Shown here one piece after another: positions 51,958 to 61,583 of a stretch of DNA of 64,000 nt; positions within the stretch are counted from its first letter, which is position 1; the number at the start of each line of letters is the position of its first letter. The notes beneath the pieces were generated by a model. The model searched no databases, had not been told where the DNA came from, and saw only the letters and a program-made list of their open reading frames with translations. The position numbers were made by a program, and so were the translations under genes. This DNA comes from Bradyrhizobium sp. Y36 (lineage in GTDB: Bacteria > Pseudomonadota > Alphaproteobacteria > Rhizobiales > Xanthobacteraceae): the NCBI RefSeq assembly GCF_002531575.1, contig NZ_NWTI01000025.1:1-64000 (forward strand), given 5' to 3'.

Positions 51958-53481
51958 ATGACCATCAGCCCCGTCATCCGCCTGCATCCCGATGATGGCG
52001 TGCTGATCGCGCGCGCCAGCCTGCCGCCGGGCACGGTCGTCGCCGACGGCGTCACCACGGTCGAGCGCATTCCCTCCGGCCACAAGGTCGCGATCAAGCC
52101 GTTCGCGGTGGGCGAGCCCGTCATCCGCTACGGCCAGATCATCGGCTTTGCGACCCAGGCCATCGCGCCGGGCCAGCACGTGCATGTGCAGAACATCGGC
52201 ATGGGCGATTTCGCCAAGGACTATGCCTATTGCGCCGACGTCAAGCCGACGCCGAATTTCGATCTGCCGGCGACCTTCGAGGGCATCCGCCGCCCCGACG
52301 GCCGGGTCGCCACGCGCAACTATATCGGCATCCTCACCTCGGTGAATTGCAGCGCGCATGTCGCGAGCCTCGTCGCCGACGTCTTCAAGAAGAATCCCTT
52401 CACCGGCGACAATCCGCTGGCCGAATTCCCCAATGTCGACGGCGTGGTCGCGCTGACCCACAAGACCGGCTGCGGCATGACGCAGAACGAACCGCTGGCG
52501 CTGCTCCGCCGCACCCTCGGCGGCTATGCGCGGCACGTCAATTTCTCCCATGTCATCGTGCTTGGCCTCGGCTGCGAGGTGAACCAGATCGGCGGTCTCA
52601 TGGAAGAGCAGAAGCTCGCCGGCCGCCTGCGCGCGATGGACATCCAGGAGGTCGGCGGCACCCGCAAGACCGTGGAGGCCGGCATCGCCTTCGTGCGCGA
52701 GGCGCTGGCCGACGCCAACAAGGTCAAGCGCGAATCCGTGCCGGCGAGCGAATTGACCGTGGCCCTGCAATGCGGCGGCTCCGACGGCTATTCCGGCGTG
52801 TCGGCCAACCCGGCGCTGGGTGCGGCCAGCGATCTCATCGTCCGCCACGGCGGCACCGTGATCCTGTCAGAGACGCCGGAGACCTATGGCGCAGAGCATC
52901 TGCTCACCCGCCGCGCCGTCAGCCGCGAGGTCGGCGAGAAGCTGGTCGACCTGATGCGCTGGTGGGACGAATACACGGCGCGGGAAGGTGCGGAGATGAA
53001 CGCCAATCCGAGCCCGGGCAACAAGGCCGGCGGTCTCACCACCATCCTGGAGAAGTCGCTGGGGGCGATGGCGAAGGCCGGCACCACCAACCTCGTCGAG
53101 GTGCTGCGCTACGCCGAGCCCATCACCAAGAAGGGTTTCGTCTTCATGGACACGCCCGGTTACGACCCGGTCGCGGCGACCGGCCAGGTCGCCGGCGGCG
53201 CCAATCTCGTCTGCTTCACCACCGGCCGCGGCAGCGTGTTCGGCTGCAAGCCGGCGCCCTCGATCAAGCTTGCCACCAACACGCCGATGTACAAGCGCAT
53301 GGAAGAGGACATGGACGTCAATTGCGGCACCATCCTCGAAGGCGAGGAGAGCGTGCAGGAGTGCGGCCAGCGCATCTTCGATCTCATTCTCAAGACGGCG
53401 TCGGGCCAGCCGACCAAGAGCGAGAGCTTTGATTTCGGCGGCGCCGAGTTCGCGCCCTGGGTGCTCGGCGCGACGATGTAG
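51958..53481 (+). CDS. UxaA family hydrolase (altronate/galactarate dehydratase-like)
   Basis: 507 residues, ATG 51958 with AAGGAGACTCCC. An N-terminal SAF domain (about 1-95; IRLHPDDGVLIARASLPPG) is followed by the large dehydratase domain: FEGIRRPDGRVATRNYIGI, THKTGCGMTQN, LGLGCEVNQIGGLM and LQCGGSDGYSGVSANPALG. Such enzymes dehydrate aldonates with Fe or Mn, giving 2-keto-3-deoxy acids, so the product is a typical aldolase substrate. It follows hpaI on the same strand, but after a 170-bp gap filled by a repeat. Sugar specificity is unknown. Confidence 0.88.
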   Translation: MTISPVIRLHPDDGVLIARASLPPGTVVADGVTTVERIPSGHKVAIKPFAVGEPVIRYGQIIGFATQAIAPGQHVHVQNIGMGDFAKDYAYCADVKPTPNFDLPATFEGIRRPDGRVATRNYIGILTSVNCSAHVASLVADVFKKNPFTGDNPLAEFPNVDGVVALTHKTGCGMTQNEPLALLRRTLGGYARHVNFSHVIVLGLGCEVNQIGGLMEEQKLAGRLRAMDIQEVGGTRKTVEAGIAFVREALADANKVKRESVPASELTVALQCGGSDGYSGVSANPALGAASDLIVRHGGTVILSETPETYGAEHLLTRRAVSREVGEKLVDLMRWWDEYTAREGAEMNANPSPGNKAGGLTTILEKSLGAMAKAGTTNLVEVLRYAEPITKKGFVFMDTPGYDPVAATGQVAGGANLVCFTTGRGSVFGCKPAPSIKLATNTPMYKRMEEDMDVNCGTILEGEESVQECGQRIFDLILKTASGQPTKSESFDFGGAEFAPWVLGATM

Positions 53482-53668
53482 TCGCGCCCGGCGCAAATCG
53501 CTGCCGGGATCTGCAGCCCTCAAGGAGGGGGCTTACGTAACTTTACGGAGGTACCGCGTAGCCGCACGGGTTCCTTCGGTCACCTATGATTAATAGTTCC
53601 CGTCGTAATTCTTGAGTCACGCGGGCCACTCCTTCGAGGGCGCTGCCCTTCGACAGGATACGTCAACG

Positions 53669-54190
53669 ATGACGCATGCGGTAAGGCCAAATGGCGTGGA
53701 AAATCTCCTCGGTGAGGAGGAGCTGATCGTCTCGAAGACCGATCTCAAGGGCCGCATCACCTACGCCAACGACGTGTTTCTTCGCATGGCGAAGTATCCC
53801 TGGAAGGAGCTGATGGGCGCGCCCCACAGCCTGATCCGCCATCCGGACATGCCGCGCTGCGTCTTCAAGCTGCTGTGGGATACGCTGCAGGCCAAGCAGG
53901 AAATCTTCGCCTACGTCGTCAATCTCGCCGCGGACGGCAGCCATTACTGGGTGTTCGCCCATGTCACCCCGACGCTGGACGATCGCGGCAACATCATCGG
54001 CTATCACTCCAATCGACGCAGGCCCGATCCGGCGCCGGTCGAGAAAATCAAACCGATCTACAAGGCGCTCTGCGCGGAAGAGGCTCGGCACGCCAATGCC
54101 AAGGAGGGCATGCGTGCAGGCTTCGACATGATGGTCGGTCTGCTCAAGCAAAACGGTGTCGGTTACGATGAATTTGTGCTCTCTCTCTAA
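53669..54190 (+). CDS. PAS-only sensor protein (CetB/Aer-PAS-like)
   Basis: 173 residues from ATG 53669; an in-frame TTG at 53612 is possible. One Aer-type PAS domain: [20 protein letters not shown], then [33 protein letters not shown] and a helical tail ending YDEFVLSL. The HPDMP-W stretch matches that of the Aer-like protein at 614-2308. It lacks membrane helices and a signalling domain. Its 3' end overlaps the next receptor by 23 bp, in another reading frame, and the overlap includes a (CT)5 tract. Campylobacter CetB/CetA is a split receptor of this kind. Confidence 0.88.
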   Translation: MTHAVRPNGVENLLGEEELIVSKTDLKGRITYANDVFLRMAKYPWKELMGAPHSLIRHPDMPRCVFKLLWDTLQAKQEIFAYVVNLAADGSHYWVFAHVTPTLDDRGNIIGYHSNRRRPDPAPVEKIKPIYKALCAEEARHANAKEGMRAGFDMMVGLLKQNGVGYDEFVLSL

Positions 54191-55472
54191 GTCGCAGGGA
54201 GCGACTGCCGCCGCGTGTCTTCTCGCCGGCGTCGCGTTCGTGGTCTCGCTGCTCGGCGGAAGCGGAATCATCAGTGCAGCGCCGCTCGGTGCGGCGATCC
54301 TGCTGCTCGGCTACGCGCTCTGGTGCCAGCACCGTATGGCTGTGGCCGTCGACGAGGTCGCTGATGTCTGCCGCAAGGCGGCGCGCGGCGATCTTGAAGC
54401 GCGGATCCTGAGCGAGCGCCAGGCCGGGCGGATCGGCGCCATCCAGAAGTCGGTCAACGACATGCTCGACATCGCCGACGCCTTCGTCCGCGAGGCCTCG
54501 GCATCGATGGACTATGCCAGCCGCGGCAAGTATTTCCGCAAGATCCTCGCGCGCGGATTGCCCGGCTCGTTCCGCCGCTCGGCGACCGTCATCAACGCCG
54601 GCACCGACAGCCTCGGCCGCCGCGTGGTCGAGATCGGCGACCTTGCAAAGCAGTTCGGCACGCATCTCGACAAGGTTGCAGGCAGCCTCATGAGCGCAGC
54701 GGCCGACCTTGAATCCGACGCCGGCCAGATGGCGGCGGCGGCGGAGATGACGAACCGCCAGACCTCCGGCATGCGCAGCGCGTCCGATCAGGCCTCGAGC
54801 AATGTTGCGACGGTGGCGAGCGCGGCCGAACAGCTCGCATCCTCGATCGCCGAGATCAGCCGCCAGGTGGCCGGCTCGACCACGAGCACGGGGCGCGCCG
54901 TCGACGAGGCCAATCGTGCCGGCAATGAAATTCGCTCTCTCGCGGATGCCGCGATGCGGATCGGCGACGTCGTCAAGCTGATCAGCGAGATCGCCTCGCA
55001 GACCAACCTGCTGGCGCTCAACGCGACCATCGAGGCGGCGCGGGCAGGCGAGGCCGGCCGCGGCTTCGCGGTGGTGGCCTCCGAGGTCAAGAGCCTCGCC
55101 AACCAGACCGCGAAGGCGACCGAGGAGATCAGCGCCAAGGTCGGCGAGATGCAGCAATCGACCAGCACTTCGGTCGCCGCCGTCGAGGCGATCGCGCAGA
55201 CCATTGCCGAGATCGACGGCATCACCGCGAGCATCGCGGCCTCGATCGAGCAGCAGGGCTCCGCGACGCGTGAGATCGCCCGCAACGTTCACGAAGCTAC
55301 CGCCGGCACTTCGCAGGTCTCCTCCAATGTCAGCGGCATCAGTGACGCCGCCGCCGACACGGGCCGCGTCGCCAGCCGCGTCAACAGCGCCTCCGAGCGC
55401 GTCCACGGCGAGGTCGAGACGCTCCGCCGCGAAGTGACGCAGTTCCTGCAGCGGCTCACCACGGCGGCGTAG
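54168..55472 (+). CDS. Sensorless transmembrane chemoreceptor (CetA-like), partner of the PAS protein
   Basis: 434 residues from ATG 54168. Two membrane helices (about 11-31 and 35-53) with a tiny loop, a HAMP-like region, then an MCP signalling domain with [16 protein letters not shown]. There is no periplasmic or cytoplasmic sensor, so it probably takes its input from the overlapping PAS protein. The MCP tip is less like the receptors at 0-4.7 kb, and it ends in TTAA, not VRAA. Adding one CT unit before codon 8 would fuse it to the PAS gene as a single Aer-like protein of about 601 residues. Confidence 0.88.
   Translation: MNLCSLSKSQGATAAACLLAGVAFVVSLLGGSGIISAAPLGAAILLLGYALWCQHRMAVAVDEVADVCRKAARGDLEARILSERQAGRIGAIQKSVNDMLDIADAFVREASASMDYASRGKYFRKILARGLPGSFRRSATVINAGTDSLGRRVVEIGDLAKQFGTHLDKVAGSLMSAAADLESDAGQMAAAAEMTNRQTSGMRSASDQASSNVATVASAAEQLASSIAEISRQVAGSTTSTGRAVDEANRAGNEIRSLADAAMRIGDVVKLISEIASQTNLLALNATIEAARAGEAGRGFAVVASEVKSLANQTAKATEEISAKVGEMQQSTSTSVAAVEAIAQTIAEIDGITASIAASIEQQGSATREIARNVHEATAGTSQVSSNVSGISDAAADTGRVASRVNSASERVHGEVETLRREVTQFLQRLTTAA
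54179..54188 (+). repeat. (CT)5 dinucleotide tract at the PAS/MCP junction
   Basis: Five CT units end the PAS frame (CTC TCT CTC TAA) and also encode Ser-Leu-Ser near the MCP start. The MCP frame is +1 relative to the PAS frame. With six units the PAS frame would read CTC TCT CTC TCT AAG and run straight into the MCP. Simple tracts of this kind can slip during replication; five units is short, so slippage is only possible, not shown. Confidence 0.8.
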
Positions 55473-55551
55473 GGTTTTCGCAAATGCGCCGTGATGGCCG
55501 GGACAAGCCCGGCGATCACGCTGCTGCGCGGCCCATCACCAAAGGCAGAGC

Positions 55552-55648
55552 CGTAGGGTGGGCAAAGGCGCGCGCTTGCGTGCCGTGCCCACGAACTCTC
55601 ACAAATCAGATACAGATCGTGGGCACGCTTCGCTTTGCCCACCCTACG
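55552..55648. repeat. Palindromic element, GTAGGGTGGGCAAAGGCGC family
   Basis: CGTAGGGTGGGCAAAG at the left is mirrored by CTTTGCCCACCCTACG at the right; inner CGTGCCCACGA pairs with TCGTGGGCACG. It lies in the 288-bp gap between the chemoreceptor and the DUF2126 operon. The gap also has a small hairpin near 55493-55519 and no gene. Confidence 0.87.
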
Positions 55649-55760
55649 ATACTTTTCGGGTCGCCCGCACCTTACCTAGGCACGCTCTGCCCGTTGTTAG
55701 TGCTTGATCGCTTTGACATCAGGTGTTCTGCTCAAAAAAGCTGCTGGAGCACCGCACCCC

Positions 55761-58700
55761 GTGTCGATCTACGTCGCACTGCATCACGTCACGCACTACA
55801 AATACGACCGCCCGATCGATCTGGGACCGCAAACCATCCGCCTGCGCCCGGCGCCGCATACGCGCACGCCGATCCTGAGCTATTCGCTCAAGGTCACGCC
55901 ATCCAACCATTTCGTGAACTGGCAGCAGGATCCGCAAGGCAACTGGCTCGCTCGCTACGTCTTCCCGGAGAAGACCACCGAGCTGAAGTTCGAGGTCGAT
56001 TTCACGGCGCAGATGACCGTGGTCAACCCGTTCGACTTCTTCGTCGAGCCCTATGCCGACAGTTTTCCGTTCGACTATCCGAAAGATCTCAAGACGGAGC
56101 TTGCGCCGTACCTCGAGACGGTCAAGCCCGATCGCCTGTTTGCGAAATATCTCGATACGATCCCGCAGGAGGCGCCGAACACCGTCAACTTCCTGGTCGA
56201 GCTCAATCGCCAGCTCCAGAGCAGAATCCGCTACATCATCCGGATGGAGCCGGGCGTGCAGACGCCGGAGGAGACGCTCGCCTCGGGGGCCGGGTCATGC
56301 CGCGACTCCGCCTGGCTTCTGATCCAGACCTTCCGGCATCTCGGGCTCGCCGCGCGTTTCGTCTCCGGCTATCTGATCCAGATCCGCCCCGACATCGATC
56401 CGATCGAAGGGCCGCCGGAAGTGGAGAGCGACTTCACGGACCTGCACGCCTGGGCCGAGGTCTATCTGCCGGGCGCCGGCTGGATCGGCTTCGATGCGAC
56501 CTCGGGCATGCTCGCGGGCGAGGGCCACATCCCGGTCGCCGCCACGCCGCATTATCGCTCGGCCGCGCCGATCTCCGGCGGGGCCGGCTTTGCCGAGGTC
56601 GAGTTCGCCTTTGACATGAGCGTTCGCCGCATCCGCGAGGCGCCGCGCATCACAAAACCCTTCTCCGACGACTCCTGGGCACGGCTCGACGATCTCGGCG
56701 AGCAGGTCGACGGCGATCTCGCGAGCGCCGACGTGCGGCTCACCATGGGCGGCGAGCCGACCTTCGTCTCTGTCGACGATCTCGAGGCGGCGGAGTGGAA
56801 TACCGAAGCCGTCGGCCCGACCAAGCGCGCGCTGGGCGACGATCTGATCCGCCGCCTGCGCGATCGTTTCGCGCCCGGCGGTCTGCTGCATTACGGCCAG
56901 GGCAAATGGTATCCGGGCGAGAGCCTGCCGCGCTGGGCCTTCGGTCTCTACTGGCGCAAGGACGGCGTGCCGATCTGGAAGAATGCCGATCTCATCGCCA
57001 GGGTCGAAAATCCGCAGCCCGCCGCGGCGAAGGACGCCGAGGCCTTCATGGAGGGCACGGCACTGCGGCTCGGGCTCGATCCCGGCTACATCATGCCGGC
57101 CTATGAGGACACCGCGCTCTGGCTTCAGAAGGAAGCCGAGCTTCCGGCCAATGTCGATCCCTCCGATTCCAAATTGTCCGATCCGGAGGCGCGCGCGCGC
57201 ATCGCGCGGGTGTTCGAGCAGGGCCTCGACAAGCCACGCGGCTTCGTGCTGCCGGTGCAGCGCTGGAACGCGCCGCCGCGCTGGCGCAGCGAGCGCTGGC
57301 AATTGCGGCGCAATCATCTGTTCCTGACGCCGGGCGATTCACCGCTCGGCCTGCGCCTGCCGATCGGTTCGCTCGGCTACGTCCCGCCCAACCAATATCC
57401 CTACATCGTCGAGCGGGACCCCTTGGAGCCGCGCGGCAAGCTGCCGGTGTTCACGCTCGCGGCGCGCCCGGAAGCGCCGCCGCGGGTCGCGCCCGAGCAT
57501 CTCAACACGTCGGTCCCGGTCCGCACCGCGATGTCGGTCGAAGTCCGCGACGGCGTGATCTGTGCCTTCATGCCGCCGGTCGAGCGCATCGAGGATTATC
57601 TCGAGCTGGTCGCGGCGTTAGAGGCGACCGCCGAGGAGATGCAGCTCCGGGTCCATGTCGAGGGCTATCCGCCGCCGTTCGATCCGCGCATCGAGGTCAT
57701 CAAGGTGACGCCCGACCCCGGTGTCATCGAGGTCAACATCCAGCCGGCAAAGAGTTGGCGCGATGCTGTCGAGATCACCACCGGTCTCTACGAGGACGCC
57801 GGAAAGGTGCGTCTCGGCGCCAACCGTTTCCTGGTCGACGGCCGCCACACCGGCACCGGCGGCGGCAATCACGTCGTGATCGGCGGCTCGAGCCCGCAGG
57901 ACTCGCCGTTCCTGCGCCGGCCCGATCTGCTCAAGAGTCTCGTGCTGTACTGGCAGCGGCATCCCTCGCTGTCCTATTTCTTCTCCGGTCTCTTCATCGG
58001 CCCGACCAGCCAGGCGCCGCGCATTGACGAAGCCCGTCACGACAGCATCTACGAGCTCGAGATCGCGCTTTCGCACGTGCCGCCACCGGGCTATCAGGCG
58101 CCGCTGTGGCTGGTGGACCGGCTGTTCCGGCATCTGCTCGTCGACATCACCGGCAACACCCACCGCGCCGAGATCTGCATCGACAAGCTGTATTCGCCGG
58201 ATGGTCCGACCGGCCGTCTCGGCCTCGTCGAATTCCGCGCGCTCGAAATGCCGCCCGACCCGCGCATGTCGCTGGCGCAGCAGCTTCTGATCCGGGCGCT
58301 GATCGCAAAGATGTGGCGCGAGCCGCAAGCCGGCAAGTTCGTGCGCTGGGGCACCGCACTGCACGACCGCTACATGCTGCCGCATTTCATCTGGGAGGAT
58401 TTTCTCGACGTTCTCACCGAGCTGAAGCAGTTCGGCTATCCGTTCGAGGCGGAGTGGTATCTGGCCCAGCTCGAATTCCGCTTCCCCGCCTTCGGCCGCG
58501 TCCATCACGGCGGCGTGACGCTGGAGCTGCGGCAGGCGCTGGAGCCCTGGCACGTGCTGGGCGAGGAGGGCTCGGCCGGCGGCACCGTGCGCTATGTCGA
58601 TAGCTCGGTCGAGCGGCTCCAGGTCAAGGCGGAGGGCTTCGTCGAGGGCCGCCACATCGTCACCTGCAACGGTCGCCGCCTGCCGATGACCTCGACCGGC

Positions 58701-59030
58701 CGCTCGGGCGAGGCGGTGGCCGGCGTCCGCTTCAAGGCCTGGCAGCCGGCCTCGGGCCTGCACCCGACCATTCCGGTCCACGCGCCGCTGACCTTTGACC
58801 TGATCGACAGCTGGAACGGCCGCTCGCTCGGCGGCTGCGTCTACCACGTCGCCCACCCCGGCGGGCGCAACTACGACACCAAGCCGGTCAACACCTACGA
58901 GGCCGAGGCGCGGCGGCTGGCGCGCTTCCAGGACCATGGCCATACGCCGGGCCCGATCCAGCCGCCCCCCGAGGAGCGCACAAATGAGTTCCCGCTGACC
59001 CTCGACTTGCGGACTCCGCTCCTGCAATGA
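55761..59030 (+). CDS. Transglutaminase-like / DUF2126 protein
   Basis: 1089 residues from GTG 55761; a frame-open TTG at 55704 is less likely. The N-terminal beta-sandwich ([19 protein letters not shown]) leads into a transglutaminase core with Cys180 ([14 protein letters not shown]), His229 ([10 protein letters not shown]) and Asp245 (WIGFDATSG). The remaining 800 residues are DUF2126, a region that in other bacteria occurs only with this neighbourhood. Papain-like transglutaminases can cleave or crosslink peptides. It opens a tight operon with the ATP-grasp/alpha-E gene, 27 bp away. Confidence 0.9.
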   Translation: MSIYVALHHVTHYKYDRPIDLGPQTIRLRPAPHTRTPILSYSLKVTPSNHFVNWQQDPQGNWLARYVFPEKTTELKFEVDFTAQMTVVNPFDFFVEPYADSFPFDYPKDLKTELAPYLETVKPDRLFAKYLDTIPQEAPNTVNFLVELNRQLQSRIRYIIRMEPGVQTPEETLASGAGSCRDSAWLLIQTFRHLGLAARFVSGYLIQIRPDIDPIEGPPEVESDFTDLHAWAEVYLPGAGWIGFDATSGMLAGEGHIPVAATPHYRSAAPISGGAGFAEVEFAFDMSVRRIREAPRITKPFSDDSWARLDDLGEQVDGDLASADVRLTMGGEPTFVSVDDLEAAEWNTEAVGPTKRALGDDLIRRLRDRFAPGGLLHYGQGKWYPGESLPRWAFGLYWRKDGVPIWKNADLIARVENPQPAAAKDAEAFMEGTALRLGLDPGYIMPAYEDTALWLQKEAELPANVDPSDSKLSDPEARARIARVFEQGLDKPRGFVLPVQRWNAPPRWRSERWQLRRNHLFLTPGDSPLGLRLPIGSLGYVPPNQYPYIVERDPLEPRGKLPVFTLAARPEAPPRVAPEHLNTSVPVRTAMSVEVRDGVICAFMPPVERIEDYLELVAALEATAEEMQLRVHVEGYPPPFDPRIEVIKVTPDPGVIEVNIQPAKSWRDAVEITTGLYEDAGKVRLGANRFLVDGRHTGTGGGNHVVIGGSSPQDSPFLRRPDLLKSLVLYWQRHPSLSYFFSGLFIGPTSQAPRIDEARHDSIYELEIALSHVPPPGYQAPLWLVDRLFRHLLVDITGNTHRAEICIDKLYSPDGPTGRLGLVEFRALEMPPDPRMSLAQQLLIRALIAKMWREPQAGKFVRWGTALHDRYMLPHFIWEDFLDVLTELKQFGYPFEAEWYLAQLEFRFPAFGRVHHGGVTLELRQALEPWHVLGEEGSAGGTVRYVDSSVERLQVKAEGFVEGRHIVTCNGRRLPMTSTGRSGEAVAGVRFKAWQPASGLHPTIPVHAPLTFDLIDSWNGRSLGGCVYHVAHPGGRNYDTKPVNTYEAEARRLARFQDHGHTPGPIQPPPEERTNEFPLTLDLRTPLLQ

Positions 59031-59057
59031 GTATGATGGTGGGGCAGGGAGAGGCGC

Positions 59058-61583
59058 ATGGCCGAGGGCGCAGCCGAAGAGAACGACAAGGCGGGCAGGG
59101 CGCAGGCTCCGCGTGAAGGCCAGCGCCGGTTCGCGCAATGGGTCCGCGACTATCGCCGCCTGCCTGGTATCCCTGACGAGTTCCTGGGCCCCGACGGCGC
59201 CCCGCGCGCGGTCTGGAGCCGCTTTTTCGATGCCTTCGGCGCGCTCGCCCCCGACGAGATCGAGCGACGATTCGGCATGGCCGATCGCCACCTCCGCGAG
59301 GCCGGTGTCACCTACCGTGCCCCCGGCGACAGCGCCGACCGACCCTGGTCGCTGAGCCACCTGCCGCTTTTGATCGGCGAGGCCGATTGGCAGCAGCTAT
59401 GCGCCGGCATCACCCAGCGCGCCGAGCTGCTCGAGCGCGTGCTGCGCGACATCTATGGCGAGAGCCGGCTGGTCGCCGAGGGGGCGCTGCCGGCGGCCGC
59501 GATCGCCGGCAGTCCCGAATACCTGCGTCCCGTCTGCGGCGTGCCGCCGCCGGGCGGGCGCTATCTGTCGATCTATGCCGCCGATGTCGGCCGCGGACCC
59601 GACGGGCGCTGGTGGGTGCTCGGCGACCGCACCCAGGCGCCGTCGGGGGCGGGCTACGCGCTGGAGAACCGCCTGGTGCTCTCGCGCGCCTTCTCCGACC
59701 TCTACAAGTCGATGAACGTGCCGCGCGTCGCGCCGTTCTTCGAGGCGTTCCGCGACAGTCTTCGCGCACGCGCCGACCGCGACGAGCCGCGCATTGGCGT
59801 GCTGACGCCCGGCAGCTTCAGCGAGACCTATTTCGAGCACGCCACGCTGGCGCGCTATCTCGGCTTCCTGCTGGTCGAGGGCGACGATCTCGCCGTCAGC
59901 GACAACCGCATCCACATCCGGACCGTCGCCGGCCTCAAGCGGCTCGACGTGCTGCTGCGCCGCGTCGATTCCAATTCGCTCGATCCGCTCGAGCTCGATG
60001 CCTCCTCGCATCTCGGCGTGCCCGGCCTGATCGACGTGTTGCGCAAGGATGGCGTCGTCGTCGCCAACATGCCGGGCTCCGGCGTGCTGGAGGCGCGGGC
60101 GCTGCTCGGCTTCCTGCCGGCGCTCAGCCGCCGCCTGCTCGGCGAAGAGCTGAAGATGCCGCATATCGCGACTTGGTGGTGCGGCCAGCGCAGCGCGCGC
60201 GAGGAGGTGCTGGCGCGGCTTGACGAGGTCGCGATCGAAGGCGCCTACCGGCGCGGCGTGCCCGGTCTCGACCGCGCGGGGCCGGTGCTCGCGAGCGAGC
60301 TGGATGCCGGCGATCGCCAGCGCCTGGTCGACGCCATCAATACGCGCGGCATGGACTATGTCGGCCAGGAGGTGGTGCGGCTCTCGACCATGCCGGTGTG
60401 GGAGCAGGGCCAGATCACGCCGCGTCCGTTCGTGCTGCGCGTGTTCGCCGCGGCAACGCCGGACGGCTGGGCCATCATGCCCGGCGGCTTCTGCCGTATC
60501 GCCGAACAGGCCGACGCGCGCGCGGTGTCGATGGGCGACGGTGCGCGGGCCGCCGACGTCTGGATCGTCTCCGACAAGCAGGTCTCGACCGCGACCTTGC
60601 TGCCGGCGACCGACAAGGTCCGCATCCGCCGCATCGCCGGCGTGCTGCCGAGCCGGGCCGCCGACAATCTGTTCTGGCTCGGCCGCTATCTCGAGCGCGC
60701 CGAGGCGACGCTGCGCCTCGTGCGCGCCTTGGGCTCGCCGAGCGGGCCCAACAAGGGCACCGCGGCCTCGCAGCAAGCCGCCGAGCGCATCCAGCGCCTG
60801 CTGGTGGCCTGGGGGGCGGTCTCGCAGACATCGCGCACCGCGCCGGGACGCATCGTCGCCGAGGCGTTGCAAAGCCCGGACCGGTTCGGCTCGGCGCTGT
60901 CGCTGGTGCGCGCGGCACAGCGCACGGCGACCTCCTTGCGCGAGCGGCTGTCGCCCGACGCCTGGCAGGTCATCACCGAGATGGCCGAGCGCCTCGCCTA
61001 CGAGGTCGAGGACGACGACAGTGTGGTGAGCGCGGCAGAGCTGACCTTGCAGGAGCTGGCGAGCCTGGCCGGCCTTGCGCAGGAGAACATGAACCGTGCC
61101 GCCGGCTGGCGCTTCCTCGACATCGGCCGCCGCACCGAGCGCGCCATCAACACCATGCGCTTCACGCGCCAGTTCGCCTATGACGAGGCCGGCGACGAGG
61201 ATCTCGATATCCTGCTGACGCTGGTGGATTGCCAGATCACCTACCGCTCGCGCTATCTGCTGGCGCCGATCCTGGCGCCGGTGCGCGACCTTGCCGTGCT
61301 CGACGGCTACAATCCGCGTTCGGTGGCATTCCAGGTGACGACGCTGAACGAGCACATCGCCGCGCTGCCGAGCCTGAAGGAGCACGGCCTGATCGAGAAG
61401 CCGCAACGGCTCGCGGTGGCGCTGCAGGCGACGCTTGCAACGGCCGAGGCCGAGAAGCTCGAGGTCAAGACGCTGTTCGCGCTGGAGCAGGACCTGCTCA
61501 GCCTCGCGGATGCGATCGGGCAGCACTACTTCCCGCACGGTCCCAACGCGGCCCGGCCGGAAAAGCTGACGGGGCTGGCGTGA
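59058..61583 (+). CDS. Circularly permuted ATP-grasp type 2 protein fused to alpha-E domain
   Basis: 841 residues from ATG 59058, with GGGAGAGGCGC. Residues about 60-510 are the circularly permuted ATP-grasp (former DUF404/DUF407): RRFGMADRHLREAGVTYRA, LERVLRDIYGESRLVAEGALP, TQAPSGAGYALENRLVLSR and the later FVLRVFAAATPDGWAIMPGG. From about 528 an alpha-E domain starts (LPSRAADNLFWLGRYLERAE). These are often two separate genes; here they are one. ATP-grasp enzymes form peptide-like bonds, so the pair is predicted to make or attach a small peptide. The product is unknown. Confidence 0.9.
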   Translation: MAEGAAEENDKAGRAQAPREGQRRFAQWVRDYRRLPGIPDEFLGPDGAPRAVWSRFFDAFGALAPDEIERRFGMADRHLREAGVTYRAPGDSADRPWSLSHLPLLIGEADWQQLCAGITQRAELLERVLRDIYGESRLVAEGALPAAAIAGSPEYLRPVCGVPPPGGRYLSIYAADVGRGPDGRWWVLGDRTQAPSGAGYALENRLVLSRAFSDLYKSMNVPRVAPFFEAFRDSLRARADRDEPRIGVLTPGSFSETYFEHATLARYLGFLLVEGDDLAVSDNRIHIRTVAGLKRLDVLLRRVDSNSLDPLELDASSHLGVPGLIDVLRKDGVVVANMPGSGVLEARALLGFLPALSRRLLGEELKMPHIATWWCGQRSAREEVLARLDEVAIEGAYRRGVPGLDRAGPVLASELDAGDRQRLVDAINTRGMDYVGQEVVRLSTMPVWEQGQITPRPFVLRVFAAATPDGWAIMPGGFCRIAEQADARAVSMGDGARAADVWIVSDKQVSTATLLPATDKVRIRRIAGVLPSRAADNLFWLGRYLERAEATLRLVRALGSPSGPNKGTAASQQAAERIQRLLVAWGAVSQTSRTAPGRIVAEALQSPDRFGSALSLVRAAQRTATSLRERLSPDAWQVITEMAERLAYEVEDDDSVVSAAELTLQELASLAGLAQENMNRAAGWRFLDIGRRTERAINTMRFTRQFAYDEAGDEDLDILLTLVDCQITYRSRYLLAPILAPVRDLAVLDGYNPRSVAFQVTTLNEHIAALPSLKEHGLIEKPQRLAVALQATLATAEAEKLEVKTLFALEQDLLSLADAIGQHYFPHGPNAARPEKLTGLA

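Noticed and set aside
9187-55648. Palindromic elements considered as insertion sequences or CRISPR repeats
   Set aside because: They are 80-150 bp, carry no transposase, are not evenly spaced and have no spacers; they fit REP-like or miniature palindromic elements.
59397-61538. 713-codon minus-strand frame across the ATP-grasp/alpha-E gene
   Set aside because: Antisense shadow with biased composition; the plus-strand gene has all expected domains.
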